A stretch of 64,000 bases of DNA from positions 8,736,592 through 8,800,591 of the forward strand of contig CP137666.1 of NCBI GenBank assembly GCA_037976565.1, in the 5' to 3' direction. The stretch's first letter is position 1; each line of letters starts with the position of its first letter. The stretch is from Mesocentrotus franciscanus (lineage: Eukaryota > Echinodermata > Echinoidea > Camarodonta > Strongylocentrotidae). Made by a program: the position numbers and the translations under genes. The notes beneath the pieces are model-generated. The model did not search any database and was not told the DNA's origin. It was given only the letters and a program-made list of their open reading frames with translations. This document shows positions 29,601 through 40,079 of this stretch, in pieces.

Positions 29601-31541
29601 AGAAACATGGTGTATTCTTTTCATATCTGATATTTGTAGACACAATGCTTGTAATAATGTCCTGTTCTCACTCACTGGATTTAATCCTCCTACAGTTAAT
29701 GTTCACATGATAGGAGAAAAAGGAAATAACACCCAAACATGAGTACTGCTGGTTGGACTGGGGGTGCTTGAAATGATCATCATTGTGTTATCACTGATGA
29801 TGCAAATAAAGCCATTTGGGTAGGTCTTTTGATTCCCATCCGACCATGTTTTTCATTGAGTCTATCATACATTGTTTCTACCTGTAGCCTTCGCTGTAGA
29901 TACACACTGAGAGGACATGCTGACTCAGTGAACTCTGTTATGTTCCTGCCATTCTCCAACAACATACTCACAGCATCGGCTGATAAGACTGTGTCTCTTT
30001 GGGATGCACGCACGGTAAGGATTTCTGTTCTATTCCTGTTAATCTTTCTACTGGTCAGATTTTACGGGAGCCAGTCTATGCGCACTTATCTGTCTACCTC
30101 TTCGAGAAGGCTCTCTCAAAATATTATTTAGTTTAAACTTCAGACCTGCACAATGTAATGGGCATAGGTGGATTTTTAGATGGGTTAAAAGGCCTCTAAA
30201 GATGACCAAAATACGTTGAAAAACTTTGCTCCTTCACCCCCTTCCAAGCAAATCAAAGACAGACTTAGTAGTGTCTTTCCAAATTCCTATGCAGAGGGGG
30301 AAAAATACAGCAATTCAGCTACCATTTCTGACATTTCTGGATCAACCCATATTTGTTTCATAGTTTATAGATTCATCAGACCTTTGACAATATTAGATAT
30401 ATAGGATTTATTTTTCAGATATGTAGTGAGATGGCAAGATAGTTGATTTAGAGGAATTTAAGGGGTTAACAGATAATATCCCTTATTTGACTAGGAGGAT
30501 TTGTTTATTGGTTTATTTAAGTGAAGTCCAATTCAAGGTAGCCAGGGTATCTTTCTGATATGTTAAATGTATGTTAAAGCAGAGTCCCCCTTTACAGACA
30601 CCCCACTTAAGTTATCCAAACTCATAATCCACCACCACCACCACAGGGTCTTTGTGGTCAGACTTTCTACGGCCATGTCCACTCCGTCAACCAGGCCACA
30701 TTCAGTCTACGAGGTGACAGCATTGCTTCCTGTGATTCCTATGGTGTGGTGCGAGTATGGGACACACGTACCTGTGCATCCATGGCGACCTATGACGTAG
30801 GACCACACCCGGTCAACCGGGCGGCCTTTGACTCGTCCGGTACTGTCCTGGCCGTGGGTAGCAACGATGGAACGGTGAAGATGATGGATCTTACATCAGG
30901 CCAGGTAAGGCGATTAACCCTTACAGTTCTGTATTTTTTACATATTGCCAGAACTTTAATACTAATATTGATTTTATAAAAATAGTACAGCTCCTGAAAA
31001 TTCAAAGTCCATCCATGTTGATGGTCCATGCTATGGAACATTAAATAGAATAAAAGATGTAAAAATGCATTATGATTGAAACCTGTCTCAAAAGTTTATT
31101 TGGGACACATGTCTCTTAACGTGGTTGCATTGTCATCATGTTTAGATGGAAATTCAATGGAAATTAAGTTACACGTTATCCTGTGTAACATTTAAAATTT
31201 TCTTTAAAATAATAATATGCATTTCTTATGTTGAAGCGGAAAATGTTTGTTTTTTATTTGATTTATTTTTTTGCAGGCCTTCATATTGTTTTTCAATTGA
31301 TTTAAATTTCAAGAACAATGTATTCACACTTTTTTTTTTATAGTTATCTAATATCTATGATATATTACTGTGACCTTTTGGCATGTCATTGTAAATTGTT
31401 GAAATGGTAATGTTTTCTTGTATCTTGCAGGTGTCTAGTCTTGCAGGCCATGAGGATGCTGTCCATGCTGTTATGTTTGACAGGGCTGGTGACTTCTTGG
31501 TCTCGGGAGGTGCAGACAACACTGTCAGGATCTGGTCCTGA
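20637..31541 (+). CDS. SPAG16: SPAG16/PF20, axonemal central-apparatus WD40 protein (whole gene, 15 exons)
   Basis: SPAG16 (Chlamydomonas PF20) is a structural protein of the central pair of motile cilia and sperm flagella, needed for beating. Fifteen exons sum to 1863 bases, i.e. 620 residues plus stop, against 631 in human; every junction keeps frame. Layout: acidic N-terminus EGAYFLE..ATITEDSDDEF; LisH-like segment RPEVVDDFVRNFLVKMGMSR and LDCFQTEWYEL at about residues 75-110; charged coiled coil at about 115-260 (RDFHRMHHKR, QEKNKLIDDI); a linker; then WD40 repeats from about 335 to the end, with W-D dipeptides in KIWDFSK, KIWDLN, SLWDAR, RVWDTR and final RIWS. The start ATG (20637) is the first in a CpG-rich leader and gives EEGAYFLE as in orthologues. 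All exons appear intact. Confidence 0.96.
21148..22043. mobile_element. Non-autonomous DNA transposon, 9-bp TSD, copy 2
   Basis: The element spans 21157-22034, same orientation and nearly the same sequence as the 4820-5699 copy, with TAGACAGAAA and TTTCGGTCTA ends. The flanks are GTGTGCATG (21148-21156) and GTGTGCGTG (22035-22043), a 9-bp duplication with one mismatch, which independently confirms the borders. It lies in SPAG16 intron 1. Internal differences from copy 1 are clustered at about 21270-21300, 21790-21820 and 21900-21945. Confidence 0.85.
22142..22298. mobile_element. MITE carrying telomere-like repeats, 8-bp TSD
   Basis: The ends GGGGCAACTTTAGAATACC... and their near reverse complement (...GGTATTCTAAAGTTCAGCC) are flanked by the perfect 8-bp repeat CAAGTTGT at 22134-22141 and 22299-22306. 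The centre (about 22206-22255) is a degenerate run of (CCTAAC)n, the animal telomere motif. The 8-bp duplication suggests a hAT-type target. Confidence 0.8.
22613..22687 (+). CDS. SPAG16: SPAG16 exon 2
   Basis: Acceptor TTTGCCAG; reads ATITEDSDDEFQYEEIPIDD ending in VS; donor GTAAGT, phase 1. Confidence 0.93.
23357..23424 (+). CDS. SPAG16: SPAG16 exon 3
   Basis: Acceptor TTCTGCAG; reads EIDEDLNNAVRTIQEAQEDQ; donor GTGAGT, phase 0. Confidence 0.93.
23846..23970 (+). CDS. SPAG16: SPAG16 exon 4
   Basis: Acceptor GATGATTAG (weak pyrimidine tract); encodes the LisH-like segment DDFVRNFLVKMGMSRTLDCF; donor GTTAGT, phase 2. Confidence 0.93.
24413..24550 (+). CDS. SPAG16: SPAG16 exon 5
   Basis: Acceptor TTACCCCCAG; reads YELQQRGLMNEEDVGTVPDI and on to RFRDAAM; donor GTAAGT, phase 2. 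Confidence 0.93.
25097..25204 (+). CDS. SPAG16: SPAG16 exon 6
   Basis: Acceptor TTTAAATAG; encodes the family-diagnostic ERDFHRMHHKRVVQEKNKLI; donor GTCAGT, phase 2. Confidence 0.95.
25541..25658 (+). CDS. SPAG16: SPAG16 exon 7
   Basis: Acceptor TTGAATGCAG; reads LKRHYGSYEPTLQQLKQKYE and on to LERDRAVNQ (coiled coil); donor GTAAGA, phase 0. Confidence 0.95.
26152..26370 (+). CDS. SPAG16: SPAG16 exon 8
   Basis: Acceptor ATGTGTAG; 73 codons starting VSALQATLRSLESGLREG and ending TIPRHPK, the variable linker before the WD40 domain; donor GTAGGG, phase 0. Confidence 0.93.
27250..27383 (+). CDS. SPAG16: SPAG16 exon 9
   Basis: Acceptor GTTTTTCAG; starts DSEFPVDNGVNPQ (human DSEFPIDMQPNP) and enters the first WD repeat at HTFQAHSLAVSG; donor GTAAGT, phase 2. 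Confidence 0.94.
27918..28061 (+). CDS. SPAG16: SPAG16 exon 10
   Basis: Acceptor TGCTGATCAG; reads IALHPRKQILATVSDDQNWK and TGEGHTDWIADCDFHP; donor GTAAAG, phase 2. Confidence 0.94.
28622..28722 (+). CDS. SPAG16: SPAG16 exon 11
   Basis: Acceptor TTGTATCCAG; WD repeat GSQLVTAGGDGTVKIWDFSK; donor GTAGGT, phase 1. Confidence 0.94.
29096..29180 (+). CDS. SPAG16: SPAG16 exon 12
   Basis: Acceptor TTCTCTGCAG; WGCSWHTSGDFVASASMDNT then SKIWDLN; donor GTAAGA, phase 2. Confidence 0.94.
29888..30014 (+). CDS. SPAG16: SPAG16 exon 13
   Basis: Acceptor TACCTGTAG; RGHADSVNSVMFLPFSNNIL then TASADKTVSLWDART; donor GTAAGG, phase 0. Confidence 0.95.
30647..30904 (+). CDS. SPAG16: SPAG16 exon 14
   Basis: 86 codons, from GLCGQTFYGHVHSVNQATFS to MMDLTSGQ. 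The 3' splice site is a (CCA)n repeat ending CACAG with few thymidines, which is unusual. Donor GTAAGG, phase 0. Confidence 0.94.
31431..31541 (+). CDS. SPAG16: SPAG16 exon 15 (terminal)
   Basis: Acceptor ATCTTGCAG; last WD repeat LAGHEDAVHAVMFDRAGDF and NTVRIWS with stop TGA at 31539-31541. A variant poly(A) signal ATTAAA at about 31614 is the nearest candidate. Confidence 0.95.
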   Translation: MSSLAGHEDAVHAVMFDRAGDFLVSGGADNTVRIWS

Positions 31542-31900
31542 TCTGGTCCTGTTTGTAATCTAAGACTTGTTCCAGTTCCTACTTTCCATCTATGTCTGTC
31601 CAGGCTTAGGAAGATTAAATATAGTTGAATCTATTCATTTTTAACAGCATTAATGCTTGTTGATGTTGTAATAACTAAGTTTATATACTGCCGTCTTCCT
31701 ATTATTCTCTACATGGAAACAGGCAAAGTTGCATGCATTTATGACAATAGAAATGTCTGATAGGGTGAATTTTTTTAGTGCTACCAATGCCAAGAAAACT
31801 GACACATACACCATATTTCTTCAGAGATAAAATTGTAATGCTTTAGATTAGGCAATATGTCAAGTTACCTGTATTTACCTGCCAAATCTTTAAGTATGTA

Positions 31901-32096
31901 TTAAAGCCCCACTGCACTACTTATAGCTACTTGCACCGTCTATATAGCAAACAATGCCTAATCGGTGACTATTGGTCCCCCATAATCCCCTTTTTCTTAT
32001 GTTAATTGAGAGCTGATTTGATGAGATAACCACCTGTCAGTGACCATGCAGGGAGGTCTAATCCCTCCTGGCCAAACTAGTGCAGTGGGGCTTTAA
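31901..32096. mobile_element. Short TTAA-type MITE, 196 bp
   Basis: Left end TTAAAGCCCCACTGCACTA; the right end is its exact reverse complement at 32078-32096. TTAA is present at both tips. It lies about 360 bases after the SPAG16 stop, so it may be in the 3' UTR. Its first bases resemble those of the foldback MITE at 10072. Confidence 0.85.
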
Positions 32097-32376
32097 AAGA
32101 ATTTGGTGTGTTTGATAGTTGAAGACAATGCTATGACAAGACCACTGTCATTGTTGCCAGTTTGCAGCAGCATGTACAATCAATTAGCAAAAGCCCAATA
32201 GTCTAAAAGTGATATAATACAGATAACAGAATCGGAATTACAGAGGTACTAATTTGTTTTCTTTCTTAATTTCATTGATCCCTTTATAAATCCCATGTTT
32301 TGGCAAAGTGTTTAACATATCATTCATTTTTGTGATATATTGTAAATTTTGTAAAATGATATTTTCACTAACACAA

Positions 32377-33868
32377 TTTTTATGCCTCCGCCACCGAAGG
32401 TGGTGCCGGAGGCATCATGTTTTTGGGTTGTCCGTCCGTACGTCCGTACGTCCGTACGTCCGTACGTCCGTGAGTCCGTACGTCCGTGCGTCTGTACGTC
32501 CGTCCGTACGTCCGTCCCGTTTGACCGTTATCACAATATCTCAAGAACCATTTAAGATTTAAACTTAAGACTCGGGAATAGTATTTATCACCATAGGAAG
32601 ACGATCTGATTAGATTTTGGAGTACGTAGGTCAAAGGTCACAGGTCACAGAGGTCAACTTATGAAATTCCTTGTATTGAGTTTGTTAGCGCGATATCTCA
32701 AGAACCATTTGAGATTTAAACTTCAAACTTAAGGATAGTATGTATCACCATAGGAAGACGATCTGATTAGATTTTGGAGCACGTATGTCAAAGGTCAAGG
32801 GTCACAGAGGTCAACTTATGAAATTCCATACATTGAGATTGTTATCATGATATCTCAAGAACCACTGGAGATTTAAACTTCAAACTTAGTGATAGTGTGT
32901 ATCACTATAGGAAAACAATCTGATTATATTTTGGAGCACGTAGGTCAAAGGTCAAGGGTCATAGAGGTCAACTTATGAAATTCCATACATTGAGATTGTT
33001 ATCATGATATCTCAAGAACCACTGGAGATGTAAAACTTCAAACTTAAGGATAGTATGTATTACCATAGGAAGACGATCTGATTAGATTTTGGAGCACGTA
33101 GGCCAAAGGTCAAGGGTCACAGAGGTCAACTTATGAAATTCCATACATTGAGATTGTTATCATAATATCTCAAGAACCACTGGAGATTTAAACTTCAAAC
33201 TTAATGATAGTGTGTATCACCATAGGAAGACAATCTGATTAGATTTTGGAGCACGTAGGTCAAAGGTCAAGGGTCACAGAGGTCAACTTATGAAATTCCA
33301 TACATTGAGATCGTTATCGCGATATCTCAAGAACCACTGGAGAATTTTCACTTCAAACTTAATGATAGTATGTATCACCATAGGAAGACGATCTGTTTAG
33401 ATTTTGGAGCATGTAGGTCAAGGGTCACAGAGGTCAACTTGTGAAATTCCATGTCTTCAGCTCGTTTAATATAACTTTACATTTGATATTCGATATGATG
33501 TAATTTTAATGGAATTTCTGAAAGGATTATGCTTTTATTGCAAGACTTTTCGCCTGTAGAGTATGACGTCACTCGGTGTTAAGGCTGGTGTTGAGCTATC
33601 GATAACGCGATCGGTATCGTCCTTCTAAACTGACCGTCGGTGTTGGAGCTCGGTTTAGCAGCCTTTCCATGCTCTCAACACCAACACCAACACCGAACAC
33701 CGTACTTGAAATCACTCAATGTCTTATGGGTACACAGTTCATGAGAAAAAGCAAAAGGCACTGACAATTGAATTTCATATGCAGCGCATGTCATTCTTTT
33801 AAAAAAAATCAAATGAAAACGAGCTTTAATTCTTTATAATGGCAATACATGGTTACTTTTTTATGCCT
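32377..33868. repeat. Tandem-repeat block A (head hairpin, CGTACGTC tract, six ~157-bp units, tail)
   Basis: Starts with TTTTTATGCCTCCG and a hairpin (GCCTCCGCCACC / GGTGGTGCCGGAGGC, 32383-32413), then a (CCGTACGT)n tract at 32430-32520. Six tandem units of about 157 bp follow, each with ATCTCAAGAACCAYT, a GATCTGATTAGATTTTGGAG-like core (the second is AATCTGATTATATTTTGGAG) and AGGTCAAAGGTCA. A tail contains TGACGTCA (33564-33571) and an inverted repeat of GGTGTT/AACACC motifs (33576-33700). Block B is nearly identical. Confidence 0.9.
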
Positions 33869-34654
33869 GATGTTATGATGTCTGATACCCCTGTCATAGT
33901 GCTTCTATCGGAGTCACACCGATGAAGATACCGATTGAATTTTCCTTATGTAAACAAAGGTGAAACCGCCGCTTTCCCTGCTGTCCATTTCATACTGCCG
34001 GTGAAATTCACTCGCTGTGGCGAGCCCTGGCCGGAAGTGAAGAATTATTGCGCAATCGCTTGTTAGCTGCTTCACGAAACAACGTCTGGGATAATCAAAA
34101 ATCCATTGTACTTTCATTATATCTGTTAGTAATCAGTTTTAAATATTGTTTTGTTCATGATTTGGTGTAATAAATATACAATTTTCAATAAATATATTAT
34201 CGTAACCATATTGGCCTACATAAATTTGGATTTTATACAAAGCTTATCATTAATGTAAAATACAAATAAAACGAATCAATCTAAGCCCGCGCCCCATCTA
34301 GCTAGCATGCGGCATATTCAACAAAATGTCAACAAACACAGCTGGTTCCGAAAAAAGCGCGCGTACACATGCGACCTTTGACCATTTTCATTGGTGTTAA
34401 GTGTTTTCTCCCGAACGCGTTTACAGTGACCGTTTCATTGGAGTTACACCGATAGAAAAAGAATTTCTCCCACTCTTGAGCAGGAGAATTTAATCGCATA
34501 TTTCTCTTCTTTTCATCGGCTATTCTATCGGCTTTTTCTCCTCTGTACCATTAATAGTGGCCGTTTCATCGGATGCATCTGATGAAAATCAGGCCAGTTT
34601 GAAAGGGGTATTAGACATAAAGTATGCTTGTAGCTCTTTGTTGTTGATGATACT
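33869..34654. other. Spacer between blocks A and B, with weak inverted ends
   Basis: No gene is recognised. ATGTCTGATACCCCT near 33877 and AGGGGTATTAGACAT near 34605 are inverted copies with one mismatch, so an element of about 740 bp may fill most of this spacer. CACCGAT / ATCGG motifs occur near both ends. No clear target duplication is seen. Confidence 0.45.
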
Positions 34655-36137
34655 TTTTTATGCCTCCGCCACCGAAGGTGGTGCCGGAGGCATCATGTTT
34701 TTGGGTTGTCCGTCCGTACGTCCGTACGTCCGTACGTCCGTGAGTCCGTACGTCCGTACGTCTGTACGTCCGTCCGTACGTCCGTCCCGTTTGACCGTTA
34801 TCACAATATCTCAAGAACCATTTAAGATTTAAACTTAAGACTCGGGAATAGTATTTATCACCATAGGAAGACGATCTGATTAGATTTTGGAGTACGTAGG
34901 TCAAAGGTCACAGGTCACAGAGGTCAACTTATGAAATTCCTTGTATTGAGTTTGTTAGCGATATCTCAAGAACCATTTGAGATTTAAACTTCAAACTTAA
35001 GGATAGTATGTATCACCATAGGAAGACGATCTGATTAGATTTTGGAGCACGTATGTCAAAGGTCAAGGGTCACAGAGGTCAACTTATGAAATTCCATACA
35101 TTGAGATTGTTATCATGATATCTCAAGAACCACTGGAGATTTAAACTTCAAACTTAGTGATAGTGTGTATCACTATAGGAAAACAATCTGATTATATTTT
35201 GGAGCACGTAGGTCAAAGGTCAAGGGTCATAGAGGTCAACTTATGAAATTCCATACATTGAGATTGTTATCATGATATCTCAAGAACCACTGGAGATGTA
35301 AAAACTTCAAACTTAAGGATAGTATGTATCACCATAGGAAGACGATCTGATTAGATTTTGGAGCACGTAGGCCAAAGGTCAAGGGTCACAGAGGTCAACT
35401 TATGAAATTCCATACATTGAGATTGTTATCATAATATCTCAAGAACCACTGGAGATTTAAACTTCAAACTTAATGATAGTGTGTATCACCATAGGAAGAC
35501 AATCTGATTAGATTTTGGAGCACGTAGGTCAAAGGTCAAGGGTCACAGAGGTCAACTTATGAAATTCCATACATTGAGATCGTTATCGCGATATCTCAAG
35601 AACCACTGGAGAATTTTCACTTCAAACTTAATGATAGTATGTATCACCATAGGAAGACGATCTGTTTAGATTTTGGAGCATGTAGGTCAAGGGTCACAGA
35701 GGTCAACTTGTGAAATTCCATGTCTTCAGCTCGTTTAATATGACTTTACATTTGATATTCGATATGATGTAATTTTAATGGAATTTCTGAAAGGATTATG
35801 CTTTTATTGCAAGACTTTTCGCCTGTAGAGTATGACGTCACTCGGTGTTGAGGCTGGTGTTGAGCTATCGATAACGCGATCGGTATCGTCCTTCTAAACT
35901 GACCGTCGGTGTTGGAGCTCGGTTTAGCAGCCTTTCCATGCTCTCAACACCAACACCAACACCGAACACCGTACTTGAAATCACTCAATGTCTTATGGGT
36001 ACACAGTTCATGAGAAAAAGCAAAAGGCACTGACAATTGAATTTCATATGCAGCGCATGTCATTCTTTAAAAAAAAATCAAATGAAAACGAGCTTTAATT
36101 CTTTATAATGGCAATACATGGTTACTTTTTTATGCCT
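34655..36137. repeat. Tandem-repeat block B, near-identical copy of block A
   Basis: Same order and sequence as block A with only scattered single-base and short indel differences (e.g. GCGATATC against GCGCGATATC in unit 2, and one fewer CGTACGTC in the head). It ends at the TTTTTTATGCCT that also begins block C. Confidence 0.9.
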
Positions 36138-36900
36138 CCGCTACAAAGTAGCCGGGGGAATTATGTTTTCTGGTTGTCAGTCCGTGCGTACATACGTACG
36201 TCTGTGCGTACGTCCCGTTCTCGTGATCGCGTTATCTCAAGAACCAATTGATGGATTACCGCCAAACTCAGGTCATGTATGTATCTTGCAGAGCTAATGA
36301 ACTGATTAGATTTTGGGGTCACGAGGTCAAAGGTCACAGGGTCCATTATGTATGCAAAAATAGCTCGTGATCGCGTTATCTCAACCGATTGATGGATTAC
36401 CGCCAAACTTGGGTCCTGTATGTATCTTGCAGAGCTAATGAACTGATTAGATTTTGGGGTCACAAGGTCAAAGGTCACAGGGCTCATTATGTATGCAAAA
36501 ATAGCTTGTGATCGCGTTATCTCAAGAACCGATTGATGGATTACCGCCAAACTTGGGTCATGTATGTATCTTGCAGAGCTAATGAACTGATTAGATTTTG
36601 GGGTCACGAGGTCAAAGGTCACAGGGCTCGTTATGTATGCAAAATAGCTTGTGATCACGTTATCTCAAGAACCGATTGATGGATTACCGCCAAACTTGGG
36701 TCATGTATGTATCTTGCAGAGTCAATGAACTGATTAGAATTGGGGTCACGAGGTCAAAGGTCACAGGGCTCATTATGTATCCTAAAATAGCTCGTGATCG
36801 TGTTATCATTAGAACCAACAGATGGATTACAATCAAACTTGAATTTTAAAAATTGCTTCCATTTTGGTTTGTAAAATTGCTCTATGGCGGAGGCATTTTT
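36131..36900. mobile_element. Tandem-repeat block C with ATGCCTCCGC inverted ends
   Basis: Begins TATGCCTCCGC and ends GCGGAGGCATTTT, i.e. a short terminal inverted repeat. Inside are about five units of about 143 bp with GTTATCTCAAGAACCRATTG, ATGGATTACCGCCAAACT, GAACTGATTAGATTTTGGGG and GAGGTCAAAGGTCAC. It is related to but distinct from the units of blocks A and B. Long open frames across it are products of the repeat. Confidence 0.75.
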
Positions 36901-39900
36901 CGACTGCGCGCAGTTGAAGTTCCATCTAGTTTTTAATAGTATATGAAGAAATGGGTAGAAATACAAACAAAATTACTACAATTGTATATTCAGAAAGGTA
37001 TGCAATGAAAAATCAGATCCTTTCTTTCATCTGTAAAGATCCACAAAGGCTGTTTTAACTATAAAATGATACGAGTTAACGCCCTTTTGGCTGTCACTAT
37101 GTTCTTGGAGTTATTATCTGTTACCAAGATGTATATCTTATATTTACATGTACATGACTGTATTTCCCATGTAAAGTGAATAAGAATGATTCATATTTAT
37201 GACCTTGTGTGTCTTATGCAATGTTCGAATGTTTCCATTATTGTACATATTCAAGAAATTAAAAAGAAATATTGAATAGAAATGTTATAGACTATCGTTA
37301 TTGTAGAAAAATACAAAAATACAATCAGTCATGGCATATTCTGGATACAGTATTGTGTACTTTGTACACATTTCACTATAAGCACTGTGAATTAGTTCTT
37401 AAAGATTATAAAATGGAAAAATTACAAATACATATCAAATTTAATAAGGGGAGGTAAACAGAGCTTTTGCCCCTGGATCCATTACTCTTATTTTCAATGG
37501 TAGGACATGTAGTAGCCCTATATTAATTTCAAGATAAAATTAAAGCAGTGGCAGATTTAGATTTAGGGATGGGGGGGGGGGGCCCCCCTCCTTTTTGTTT
37601 TTGTGCAATGCAATCAGCATACCTTAAGTACACAGCAGAAATGTTTACCATTCTAAAGGCTCTAGCATAGTAAACAAACAACACAACACAATACAATGTT
37701 CCCATATACAATGGAAAAATGAATCTAAAACAAAAACAAGAAACACAACAAAAACAACAAAAAGAAGAAGAGTGATAGAGCAATTCTTCATTAAAGCACA
37801 TTTGACTTCAAAATAATTCATCTTTACCCAGTGATTTCCATTTGGTTCTTCCACCCCACCTCTCTCTCTGTCTCTCTCTATTCATTTATCTCTCTATCTT
37901 TCTCTCTTTCCTTCTCTCTTTCCCTCCCTTTGTTCTTGCCCCCTCTTCCATCCCTCTCTCTCTCTCTCTCTCTCTCACACACTCATGTGCGCGCGTGCAC
38001 ACACAGGCTTCGTAGGGTTCATAATTCCGAAAATGAAATAGAGCCCTGTATCATTTTTCGAAATTACTAACTTTCGGAATAACAAAACCTATTTCATATT
38101 CCGAATTATGAACCCCAGTGGGAAATTTGTGTTTCGGAATTATGAATCTTCGGCAATAATTTAAGGTGATACAATTTAAAATATCCCGAAGGTTACGGCA
38201 GAGGAACCTTTTCCTCGACCAAGTTTTGATCAGATATTGATTGTCCAAAATATGAAATAAAAATAATCTACCTTTCAAAAATTTGAAATAAACTTATAAT
38301 ACCATGTCAGTGTTGAGCTAAAGATAATTTTAGTTGAGAACAATTAATTGGCTATTTTCAAGTTGATTAATGAAAGATAATGGGGAGTTGAAGATTGCAA
38401 AATTTAAAAGAAAGTTACTTGTAGATGAATATAAATTTAAAATTTATGTGGGAGGGATTTATATATTTTATTTGCAATAGTTTAAATAATGCGCATTACC
38501 GTATTACCTTAAGAGAGAAAAAAATACGACTCTTGTCTGATGCTATAAAGTTTCATCTGGTTTAATATAATGTTCATAAACGCTCTAAAATTCTATCAAC
38601 TTTCAGGAATCTAATTTTTTATAGAAATCAGTTTTTATTGGTTATTAAAGGAGAAACAACAAGCCCATATCATCTGTTTTAAACAAATAGAGTACTGGTT
38701 GACATACTAATATAATCTCTTTATTTCTGCATGATATGAAATAAACATGATGTATGGTCATACATGTGGGCTTACAATATTTGACACTTTTGATCGATAA
38801 TATAAACTCATAGCTGGAAATATAAGCGTTTTCCAATATATTCATATAAGAATTTATATAACACTTTAATAAGCAATTGTACAAGCTGTGAAATTGCGAT
38901 GAATTTAGAAAATTAAAAAAACAGAACATGAATTACCAATGAAGTCTCACGTGCCGTATTAAAAAGGCAATCTTATGTCCATTATGCCCAGTAAACTAAA
39001 AGGAAAAAAAGTGTGCTAACAATTACTTCTACCAGTACTGGTGTGGACATTAAAGCATAACAATCTACAAGATATATATGTTGAAAGGATATTTCATAGC
39101 ATATAAGAAACTATGAAAACATACATGCATTAATAAGTACAGTTAATGCTCGTTCAAGTATGCCGTATATCTAAACAAGGCTGTAAGTGGGCGCAACCAT
39201 TTTCACAAAACAAAACTTAAAATTAATTGCCAGTTACCGACGATTGCCAGTACAAATTTCGGTCACAGCGAAATGCTCCATATCCAAATGCAACATTAGT
39301 TGTTTTTTTAAAGTAATAAAATAAAGTAATGTTTGAGAATGGAGTGTAATTACACTTCTCAACAAATATTTTTATGACATAAGCAAAATGTGGTTTCCAT
39401 ATAGTCCTGAGACATATGTGGCTTTTTGAAGCAACTGCCGTATTGCTATAACCAGGCATTATCATTTAATCTTATTTTTGTGTTCTTATATCTTAACAGT
39501 TACTGAATATCAAATGAATTGTGCTTTGATTGAACTCCAATATAATGAGTTTATAACGTCTTACGACTAGCCTACTAAAATTGAAATTCCAAAGAAATAA
39601 TTATACAATACAATTTTGATAGAAATGTAGATATACTATACTCTTTTATGGATTGAGTCATGGGTGATTCTTCCTCTGGTAGGTTTATATAAATTAACCT
39701 GATTGGATTACATATGTAAGTTGTTCAGGAGAATAAACCTTGTTGAAGAGGTATAATTTGATTTTATGAAGTGGGGAATTGGAGGGAGTGTCTGGGGTAT
39801 ACGCACTCACCCCAACCACCATATAGTTACATCGTATATTTCGCTGTTGACACAACGATTGAGGAATAGTAAATCCTTCAAGAAATCACTTTGATTCCAT

Positions 39901-39938
39901 TAGTGCAATGGTGACGATGACTCTTCTCTACATGTTTC
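36901..39938. other. Intergenic between repeat complex and aminopeptidase 3' end
   Basis: No exon recognised. Contains a G11C6 run at 37571-37590, (CT)n at 37860-37978, and a short inverted pair GGGTTCATAATTCCG / CGAATTATGAACCCC at about 38018-38115. The 3' UTR of the minus-strand aminopeptidase must lie in the right part. Confidence 0.5.
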
Positions 39939-40079
39939 CTATAGAGCCCTCATTAACCACTCGGTGATAGAGTCCTCATACTTGTCCATCCATTGAATGT
40001 TGATCTTGATGTTCTCGGTACCCTGTTCGTAAGTCCTCGTCGCAGGACCGAATTCCCTCCCTTCACCGAACGCTATCCA
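39939..40079 (-). CDS. Aminopeptidase terminal exon
   Basis: Reads WIAFGEGREFGPATRTYEQG and NIKINIQWMDKYEDSITEWL, stop TAG at 39941-39939. Acceptor ATTGTCCAG preceded by a long pyrimidine tract. Corresponds to the NIKWVKENKEVVLQWF ending of APN. No obvious anchor follows. Confidence 0.9.
   Translation of the reverse strand, partial: WIAFGEGREFGPATRTYEQGTENIKINIQWMDKYEDSITEWLMRAL

Noticed and set aside
32308..34904. Frames with SVRPYVRTSV / YGRTYRRTD repeats
   Set aside because: Translations of the CGTACGTC tract present in both blocks A and B; non-coding repeat.
36161..36658. 165-codon minus-strand frame with four similar repeats
   Set aside because: It is a read-through of the 143-bp tandem units of block C, which happen to lack stops in this frame.
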